Shown here one piece after another: positions 1 to 4,410 of a DNA stretch of 5,416 nt. The notes beneath the pieces were generated by a model, which was given only the letters and a program-made list of their open reading frames with translations, was not told the origin of the DNA and made no database searches. This DNA is from Bacteroidota bacterium (lineage in GTDB: Bacteria > Bacteroidota > Bacteroidia > SXHM01): positions 1 to 5,416 of the forward strand of contig SXHM01000227.1 of the NCBI GenBank assembly GCA_005773695.1. The letters are read 5' to 3'. Numbering within the stretch: the first letter of the stretch is position 1; every line of letters starts with the position of its first letter. A program made the position numbers and the translations under genes.

Positions 1-25
1 AATCTATTGAGGTTTTTTAAAGGTA

Positions 26-52
26 TCAAAAAATGGAACTCACATTTTTTGA
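26..52. repeat. A/T-rich inverted repeat (stem-loop) at the left edge
   Basis: TCAAAAAATG at 26-35 is the exact reverse complement of CATTTTTTGA at 43-52, giving a 10-bp stem with a 7-base loop (GAACTCA). The outer GGT (22-24) and ACC (52-54) could extend it past a small bulge. Neither side is followed by a T run, so it is a poor intrinsic terminator. It could be the 3' end structure of a gene outside the window, an operator, or chance in AT-rich DNA. Nothing coding was recognised in 1-140. Confidence 0.4.
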
Positions 53-84
53 CCAAAATCACGCTTTTGCCTGACCATTGTCAT

Positions 85-114
85 TTTCGATGGTGTCTTA
101 CAAGTGCATCTTTG
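85..114 (+). promoter_or_regulatory. possible Bacteroidota-type promoter for the lipoprotein gene
   Basis: CATCTTTG at 107-114 matches five of the six fixed positions of the Bacteroidota -7 box (TAnnTTTG). TTTC at 85-88, 18 bases upstream, is a weak match to the -33 TTTG box. Transcription would start near 119-121, leaving a leader of about 20 bases before the ATG at 141. The match is imperfect and the call is tentative. Confidence 0.3.
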
Positions 115-140
115 TGCCAAACCTTAAATTATTTAATATC

Positions 141-809
141 ATGAAAAAAATCTTTTCAATTACGCTTATTGCAGCACTGCTTACCTCGTTAAATTCCTGT
201 AAAAAAGACGACCCCAAAGGCCCCAATGATTTAGGAGGCGAAACCAACATTGAGCTTACTCAGGTAGGTAATGAATCATCGGTATACATTAACGTTGGCG
301 GAATTAACGTCAACACAGGGACCATTACAGTTATAGCAAATAATGACGGAATTGTAACCTATCATGGTGTGGTTGACCTTACAGGTCATCCAGATTCGGC
401 CCTGATATCAGCTTTGGTGCCTGCCGAATACAAAACCCCTGACGGCAAAATTGAAGGTGATTTCAATTTGAAAATTACCTCGGAAGGAGTTCAGGACTTT
501 ATGCAGGAAAATAAACCTTGGACAGTAGTTAAATATGCCGATGGAGTAGGAGCAGAATACCCCTTTACAAATATTTACGGTGAAACGTCCAAAAGAACGG
601 TAACCGAAAAAACCGGGCAAGACGATTGGCCAATGGGGTTTTTATATATAAAAACTTCAAAAGTTGAACATTATCTTCCCGAAAGCGATCAGGTTGCATC
701 CAAAATCACCTATCGCGCCAACCATAAATTTGGTTTGGTTTACATTGAAGTGGAACTGAAAAATGGCAGTACTGCAACAATGGACATTTTCCCTTGGTTT
801 ATGCTTTAA
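141..809 (+). CDS. putative surface-exposed lipoprotein of unknown function (222 aa)
   Basis: The start at 141 is chosen because it gives a textbook lipoprotein signal peptide: Lys2-Lys3, a hydrophobic core (about residues 4-17) and the lipobox L17-N-S-C20. A longer reading from 78 would bury this signal behind 21 unrelated residues. The mature protein would begin at Cys20 and be lipidated there. The residues after it, Lys-Lys-Asp-Asp (21-24), resemble the acidic lipoprotein export signal that sends Bacteroidota lipoproteins to the outer face of the outer membrane, so surface exposure is inferred. The remaining ~200 residues have no membrane segment and look beta-rich, with alternating hydrophobic and polar residues, many Gly/Asn/Thr, and a hydrophobic end (DIFPWFML). 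I recognise no enzyme motif or named family. The gene appears monocistronic, ends 23 bases before a hairpin terminator and is convergent with ssb. Lipoprotein nature is well supported; function is unknown. Confidence 0.85.
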   Translation: MKKIFSITLIAALLTSLNSCKKDDPKGPNDLGGETNIELTQVGNESSVYINVGGINVNTGTITVIANNDGIVTYHGVVDLTGHPDSALISALVPAEYKTPDGKIEGDFNLKITSEGVQDFMQENKPWTVVKYADGVGAEYPFTNIYGETSKRTVTEKTGQDDWPMGFLYIKTSKVEHYLPESDQVASKITYRANHKFGLVYIEVELKNGSTATMDIFPWFML

Positions 810-831
810 TACTGAATACTATTAAAATAAG

Positions 832-860
832 AAAAGCCCCGCAAACTTGCGGGGCTTTTT
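832..860. terminator. bidirectional intrinsic terminator between the lipoprotein gene and ssb
   Basis: AAAAGCCCCGCA (832-843) pairs perfectly with TGCGGGGCTTTT (848-859) around a short AACT loop, giving a 12-bp stem with a GC-rich heart. A T run (856-860) follows on the plus strand and the A run at 832-835 supplies one on the minus strand. It therefore suits both convergent genes, whose stop codons lie 23 bases to the left and 17 bases to the right. The core is nearly the same as that of the terminator at 3602-3643. Confidence 0.9.
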
Positions 861-861
861 G

Positions 862-882
862 TTACTGATTTACTGATTACTG
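862..882. repeat. short tandem repeat of TTACTGAT over the ssb stop codon
   Basis: TTACTGAT occurs at 862-869 and again at 870-877, and TTACTG follows at 877-882. On the minus strand this reads as three CAGTAA units. The first contains the last codon and stop of ssb (CAG TAA) and the other two lie just beyond. It looks like a small slippage duplication at the gene's 3' end. No function is evident. Confidence 0.5.
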
Positions 883-1224
883 TTTCGAAGCAGCTTTATT
901 TAAAAAAAGCAACTCATTCACTACAATCTCAGTGATATATTTTTTCTCACCCTCTTTTGAAGTGTAGTTGCGTGAAGTCAGTTTGCCTTCAATGGCAACC
1001 TCGCTGCCTTTGGTCAGATACTTATGCGCAAGCTCTGCGGTTTTGCCCCAGGCAACAAGGTTGTGCCAGCAGGTTTCGGTTACTTTTTCGCCTTTTGCGT
1101 TGGTGAAGGTTTCGTTGGTGGCAAGTGCAATACGTGCTACTTTTTTGCCTTTCTCAAACTCTTTCACTTCAGGAGTTGCTCCCAGATTTCCGATTAAACG
1201 TACGCTGTTTCTTAATGTGTTCAT
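877..1224 (-). CDS. ssb: single-stranded DNA-binding protein, short tail-less form (115 aa)
   Basis: The protein binds single-stranded DNA through an OB fold and would protect ssDNA during replication, repair or recombination in the cytoplasm. The family is recognised from the N-terminal strand (NSVRLIGNLG, residues 6-15), the KVARIALATNE strand (28-38) and the ETCWHNLVAWGK block (50-61), followed by GSEVAIEGKL (73-82) and a YITEIVVNEL strand (96-105). Trp53 and Trp59 sit where E. coli SSB has DNA-stacking Trp54 and Phe60, and Tyr87 where it has Trp88. The protein stops just after the OB fold with ...NKAASKQ. It lacks both the flexible linker and the acidic DDDIPF-type tip that recruits partner proteins. 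The start at 1224 matches the family N-terminus. An upstream extension to 1404 would overlap the divergent gene and has no SSB similarity. It is a lone gene flanked by a terminator and a divergent promoter region, so it is probably a paralogue rather than the main replicative SSB (inference). Confidence 0.93.
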   Translation of the reverse strand: MNTLRNSVRLIGNLGATPEVKEFEKGKKVARIALATNETFTNAKGEKVTETCWHNLVAWGKTAELAHKYLTKGSEVAIEGKLTSRNYTSKEGEKKYITEIVVNELLFLNKAASKQ

Positions 1225-1278
1225 GATGTTTTTGTTTTTAGTTAAACGTGAATTTTGTTTTGTCATTGATTGACGGCA

Positions 1279-1305
1279 CAAAGGAACATCCACCTCCAAC
1301 CCAAA
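1279..1305 (-). promoter_or_regulatory. possible ssb promoter
   Basis: On the minus strand TTCCTTTG (1286 to 1279) matches five of the six fixed positions of TAnnTTTG. A TTTG lies upstream at 1305-1302, but the spacing of 15 is shorter than the usual 19-21. The transcript would begin near 1273 and carry an A-rich leader of about 50 bases ending in ATC directly before the start codon. The match is weak. Confidence 0.3.
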
Positions 1306-1350
1306 GGCGGAAAGTATCCGTTTACTTCTGAAAATAGACGGGTGTAAACG

Positions 1351-1381
1351 TTTGTAATCGGCTAAAATGTTGCTACATTTA
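1351..1381 (+). promoter_or_regulatory. promoter of the zinc-ribbon/membrane-protein operon, apparently leaderless
   Basis: TTTG at 1351-1354 is followed, after exactly 19 bases, by TACATTTA at 1374-1381. That fits the Bacteroidota -33 TTTG / -7 TAnnTTTG promoter at every fixed position except the last. The -7 box ends only 5 bases before the ATG at 1387, so transcription would start at or within a base or two of the start codon. The -33 box overlaps the 8-base palindrome AAACGTTT (1346-1353), a possible operator. Confidence 0.5.
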
Positions 1382-1386
1382 CGGCA

Positions 1387-1758
1387 ATGAATGAGGAAAA
1401 ACAATGTCTTGAATGTGGCGAACCTTTAAAAGGCCGGGCCGATAAAAAATTCTGTGACGACCAGTGTCGCAGCAATTACAACAACAAAGCCAACAGCGAT
1501 ACCACCGCTGAAATGCGCAACGTAAATAATATTCTTCGCAAAAACCGCAGAATTTTAGACAGCATTGTTTCTCCGGATGGAAAAGCAAAAATCAGCAAAG
1601 CAAAACTAGCCGACAAAGGATTTAATTTTAAATACCACACCCATACCCACACCACGCTTAAAGGCAGCACCTATAAACTCTGCTACGATTACGGATATTT
1701 ACCGATTGAAAATGATTTCATAATGGTTGTAAAATGGGATGCGGGGTTTAAGCAATGA
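1387..1758 (+). CDS. small zinc-ribbon protein of unknown function (123 aa)
   Basis: The N-terminus carries a four-Cys zinc-ribbon-like motif: C7-x2-C10, then C23-x3-C27 (CLEC ... CDDQC). It resembles the DUF2116-type ribbons of small prokaryotic proteins. A Lys/Arg-rich, probably helical stretch follows (about 41-76, including RKNRRIL). The C-terminal region contains HTHTH (84-88) and a Tyr-rich segment YDYGYLPIEND (100-110), which I recall as conserved in uncharacterised Bacteroidota homologues. There is no signal peptide or membrane segment, so it is probably cytoplasmic; the basic helix could bind nucleic acid, but that is only inference. ATG at 1387 is chosen because it directly precedes the zinc motif and follows the promoter-like boxes. 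Its stop codon overlaps the next start in ATGA (1755-1758), so the two genes are co-transcribed and probably translationally coupled. Existence and zinc binding are well supported; function is unknown. Confidence 0.85.
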   Translation: MNEEKQCLECGEPLKGRADKKFCDDQCRSNYNNKANSDTTAEMRNVNNILRKNRRILDSIVSPDGKAKISKAKLADKGFNFKYHTHTHTTLKGSTYKLCYDYGYLPIENDFIMVVKWDAGFKQ

Positions 1759-3608
1759 AAATAGTTCTGAAAGAAAATCCTATTTTCTCTGCGCTGTTCA
1801 TTTTAGTTCTTGCAGTTTTTACTTTCCCCGAATTTGATCCTGTCATCGGTCTTGGCTTAGATCAGGGCTATGTTTATTGCTTCAACTATTTTTTCAATCA
1901 GGGAATTTCGCATGGCACTGATGCTATTTTCAGTTACGGACCTTTAGGTTTTATTCGCTTTCCGCTGCTGATAGGAAATAATTATCTGCTTACGTTTTGT
2001 TTCACGTTTGCTTTTCAGTTGCTGTTTGTGTTGCTTGTTTTTCAAGCAACAAAACACATAAAACAAAAAGGACTTTGGCTTGCCTTCATTGCTGCTTTAT
2101 TACTAAGTGCCAACCTTCGCATTGACGAAAAAATGATGGGTTGCGTGGCCTTTGCATTGGTATTGCATTCTACCACGCGCAAAAATCATTTTCTTTTTAT
2201 TGCAATTGCAGTAACCGCATTTTCGTTTTTTGTAAAGCTGAATATTGCAGCAGCAGCGGTAATGATGATGGCATTTTATCTGGTTCTTGATTTTATACGG
2301 AATAAAAAATTCAGCAACCTTTTATTTACGGTTGGAATTGGTTTCAGTATTTATTTTTTGTTGTGGCTTTTTATCAATCACAATCTGGATGGTAGTTTGT
2401 TACACCTGCGTAATTGGTTTTTCATCAGCAACGGAAATCTGGGAGCAACTTCTGTAAATGCGCCTAACGATAAAATTCTACTCTCGTTGATGCTCATTTT
2501 TATTGCAGGATATTGGTTCTTGTTTCGCTGTGAAAATGTAAACACGGTGTATGTTGTTTTTATTATTGCGCTGTGGGCTGTATTCCGCTACTCCATTGCC
2601 CGCGAAGAGAATCATCATGCAATGGCATTTTTTAATTTCCTGATTTTGTTTGGTGGCGTTTTGTTTCTTGCCGATGAAAAAACAGGAGGACTTCGCTTTG
2701 CGATTCTTATTGCCATTCCTTATCTATATTATCAAAACATTAAACAGACAGGGCATTTTCATATGGAATGGAAAATGAAATATGGAGGCATTGCTAATTT
2801 CAAAAGAGCAGTAAACATTTTCCGCGATGGGGGAGAGGAATTCAACAATCAAACGCAAGAAAATCTTGCTAATGTTCTGTTAGCTGACAGCGCCAGAAAA
2901 ATTATTGCCAATAATACCGTTGATATTTTCCCATGGGAAACAAGTTATGTTGCTGCCAATAAGCTGAACTATAGAAACCGTCCGCTGTTTCAGTTGGGTT
3001 GTGTGAATAACGCAGTGCTGGATAAAGTAAATGCAGATTTTCTGCAATCAGAGAAAGCACCACGCTATTATATCTGGACCAAACAAAACTGGTGGAGACA
3101 TGAAATGAATAGTATAGACCACCGCTACATTTTAAGTGATGACGGACAGGTAAATTTTTCCATTATGAATTTTTATTCACAGATTTATGAAGATGAAAAA
3201 GTACGCATTTTAAAACGCACTGAAGATGAAAAATTAGTAGTTGAAAAATTCAATCACACAAACACCATCACTTGGAATGAGTGGACTTCATTGCCCGAAT
3301 TAGCAAAAGGAACTGCCTTGCGCATGAAGTTCAATATTGACAGAACTTTGGTAGGCAAACTCAAACATTCGTTTTATAAAGAACCTGAATATTACATGCT
3401 CTATCAGTTGGATAACGACAGCATAATAAAACATCGTCTTGTAGTACAAAACACCGAAAGTGGTATTTGGGCAGCACCTTATTTGACGCACTATAACGAT
3501 AGCCTGAATGGAGAAAAGGTAAAAGCAATCAAATTAGTTTATACAGACCGGGAATTTATTTACAAACCGCAGTTTAGAGCAAAGTGGGAGCTGATAAAAC
3601 TAAACTAA
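1755..3608 (+). CDS. polytopic membrane protein with C-terminal soluble domain, GT-C glycosyltransferase-like (617 aa)
   Basis: An N-terminal helix (about 9-25) is followed by a loop with GLDQGY (34-39) and the striking motif FSYGPLGFI (59-67). Roughly nine more hydrophobic segments follow, at about 77-96, 107-120, 128-138, 145-160, 164-181, 188-207, 241-257, 264-278 and 289-306, with a possible last one at 313-326. Residues from about 330 to 617 are hydrophilic and probably periplasmic; they contain VDIFPWETSY (389-398) and NRPLFQ (408-413). This plan, with an acidic residue (Asp36) in the first external loop and a soluble C-terminal domain, resembles GT-C transferases that use polyprenyl-phosphate sugars. 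I recall the YGPLGF and FPWE...RPxFQ motifs in uncharacterised bacterial membrane proteins. The transferase role is an inference from topology; no substrate can be named. Translation is coupled to the zinc-ribbon gene by a 4-base overlap. The stop codon lies inside the left arm of the downstream terminator. No frameshift or truncation is seen. Confidence 0.85.
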   Translation: MKIVLKENPIFSALFILVLAVFTFPEFDPVIGLGLDQGYVYCFNYFFNQGISHGTDAIFSYGPLGFIRFPLLIGNNYLLTFCFTFAFQLLFVLLVFQATKHIKQKGLWLAFIAALLLSANLRIDEKMMGCVAFALVLHSTTRKNHFLFIAIAVTAFSFFVKLNIAAAAVMMMAFYLVLDFIRNKKFSNLLFTVGIGFSIYFLLWLFINHNLDGSLLHLRNWFFISNGNLGATSVNAPNDKILLSLMLIFIAGYWFLFRCENVNTVYVVFIIALWAVFRYSIAREENHHAMAFFNFLILFGGVLFLADEKTGGLRFAILIAIPYLYYQNIKQTGHFHMEWKMKYGGIANFKRAVNIFRDGGEEFNNQTQENLANVLLADSARKIIANNTVDIFPWETSYVAANKLNYRNRPLFQLGCVNNAVLDKVNADFLQSEKAPRYYIWTKQNWWRHEMNSIDHRYILSDDGQVNFSIMNFYSQIYEDEKVRILKRTEDEKLVVEKFNHTNTITWNEWTSLPELAKGTALRMKFNIDRTLVGKLKHSFYKEPEYYMLYQLDNDSIIKHRLVVQNTESGIWAAPYLTHYNDSLNGEKVKAIKLVYTDREFIYKPQFRAKWELIKLN

Positions 3609-3643
3609 AAGAGCCCCGCAAACTGCGGGGCTCTTTTAGTTTT
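3602..3643. terminator. strong bidirectional intrinsic terminator between the membrane-protein gene and sodA
   Basis: The 19 bases at 3602-3620 are perfectly complementary to 3624-3642, with a 3-base AAC loop. The heart is GAGCCCCGCA / TGCGGGGCTC, flanked by A-rich and T-rich arms that supply a T run on either strand. The TAA stop of the membrane-protein gene (3606-3608) lies inside the left arm, and the sodA stop lies 13 bases beyond the right arm. The core matches the terminator at 832-860 almost base for base. Confidence 0.93.
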
Positions 3644-3655
3644 AAATGATGTCAA

Positions 3656-4258
3656 TTACGCTTTTTTCAAATTCGCAGCTACTTCATCCCAATTAACTAC
3701 ATTCCAAAAAGCACCGATGTAATCAGGTCTGCGGTTTTGGTAGTGCAGATAATAAGCATGTTCCCAAACATCCAATCCAAGAATTGGTGTTCCTTTTACT
3801 TCTGCAATATCCATCAAAGGGTTGTCCTGATTAGGTGAAGAAGTAACAACTAGTTTGCCGTCATGCACCAGTAGCCAAGCCCAACCTGAGCCAAAACGGG
3901 TTGCACCTGCATTATTAAATTGCTCTTTAAATGTATCAAACGAACCGAAGTCGCGATTGATAGCAGCTGCTAAATCACCTGTTGGTAATCCGCCACCTCC
4001 GGGTTTCATCACCTTCCAGAAAAGGCTGTGGTTAAAATGCCCGCCACCATTGTTGCGTACAGCTGCACTTGCTTTTGAAATACCTTTCAGAATTTCTTCA
4101 ATGCTTTGCGAAGCAAGCGGTGTGCCTTCAATAGCTTTGTTGAGGTTAGTAACATAAGCGTTGTGATGTTTGGTGTGATGGATTTCCATTGTGCGTGCAT
4201 CAATATGAGGTTCCAGCGCAGTGTATTCATAAGGTAGTTTTGGTAATTCGAATGCCAT
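3656..4258 (-). CDS. sodA: superoxide dismutase, Mn type (200 aa)
   Basis: The enzyme converts two superoxide radicals to oxygen and hydrogen peroxide in the cytoplasm. The full Fe/Mn family pattern is present: the N-terminal hairpin opening with [16 protein letters not shown] (5-20), [13 protein letters not shown] (24-36) and the signature DVWEHAYY (163-170). The metal ligands by homology are His27, His77, Asp163 and His167, and Tyr35 is the gateway tyrosine. Gly73 together with Gln144 (SPNQD) places the active-site glutamine where Mn enzymes have it; iron forms carry it at the position of Gly73. Manganese, or cambialistic use, is therefore expected. The length is normal and there is no signal peptide. 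The start at 4258 gives the standard family N-terminus. A strong promoter match lies upstream, divergent from the reductase gene, and a bidirectional terminator lies just past the stop, so the gene is probably transcribed alone. The symbol follows the Mn-type call. Confidence 0.96.
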   Translation of the reverse strand: MAFELPKLPYEYTALEPHIDARTMEIHHTKHHNAYVTNLNKAIEGTPLASQSIEEILKGISKASAAVRNNGGGHFNHSLFWKVMKPGGGGLPTGDLAAAINRDFGSFDTFKEQFNNAGATRFGSGWAWLLVHDGKLVVTSSPNQDNPLMDIAEVKGTPILGLDVWEHAYYLHYQNRRPDYIGAFWNVVNWDEVAANLKKA

Positions 4259-4313
4259 GATTTTTTAGTTTAAAAGTTTATGAAAGTGTAAAGGAGTAAA
4301 AGTTTTAAGGGAC

Positions 4314-4344
4314 CAAAGATAGAACTCTAAGAAAACAAATTCAA
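4314..4344 (-). promoter_or_regulatory. sodA promoter, Bacteroidota type
   Basis: On the minus strand TATCTTTG (4321 to 4314) is a perfect match to the TAnnTTTG -7 box. TTG (4344 to 4342) lies 20 bases upstream as the -33 element. Transcription would start near 4308-4310, giving a leader of about 50 bases. That leader contains two copies of AAACTTTTA (plus-strand 4271-4279 and 4297-4305), spaced 26 bases apart. It has no Shine-Dalgarno sequence and ends AAAAAATC directly before the ATG. Confidence 0.6.
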
Positions 4345-4410
4345 GATTAATCAAATCATAACAGGTGAAAGGCAATAAGGTTTATTTTTACCCACATAAA
4401 AAACAAAATC

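Noticed and set aside
78..140. N-terminal extension of the lipoprotein gene to an ATG at 78
   Set aside because: It would place 21 unrelated residues before a perfect lipoprotein signal peptide that starts at 141, and it overlaps the likely promoter region.
968..1273. Open frame antisense to ssb, plus strand
   Set aside because: Shadow of the clearly recognised SSB coding sequence; its translation has no family features.
1225..1404. 60-residue N-terminal extension of SSB
   Set aside because: It has no SSB similarity, overlaps the start of the divergent zinc-ribbon gene, and the family N-terminus begins at 1224.
1639..1660. CACACC/CATACC-like run as a repeat array
   Set aside because: Too short and irregular; it is accounted for by the coding of alternating His-Thr residues.
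1379..1670. Two minus-strand open frames opposite the zinc-ribbon gene
   Set aside because: Cys/Trp/Leu-rich translations typical of antisense shadows; the plus-strand zinc motif and operon overlap are far better supported.
3855..4157. Open frame antisense to sodA, plus strand
   Set aside because: Shadow of sodA, whose complete set of metal ligands settles the coding strand.
4376..4390. Possible promoter for the reductase gene (TATTTTTA at 4383-4390)
   Set aside because: Only a partial -7 match in AT-rich DNA, with no TTTG or TTG box at 17-23 bases upstream; not strong enough to list.
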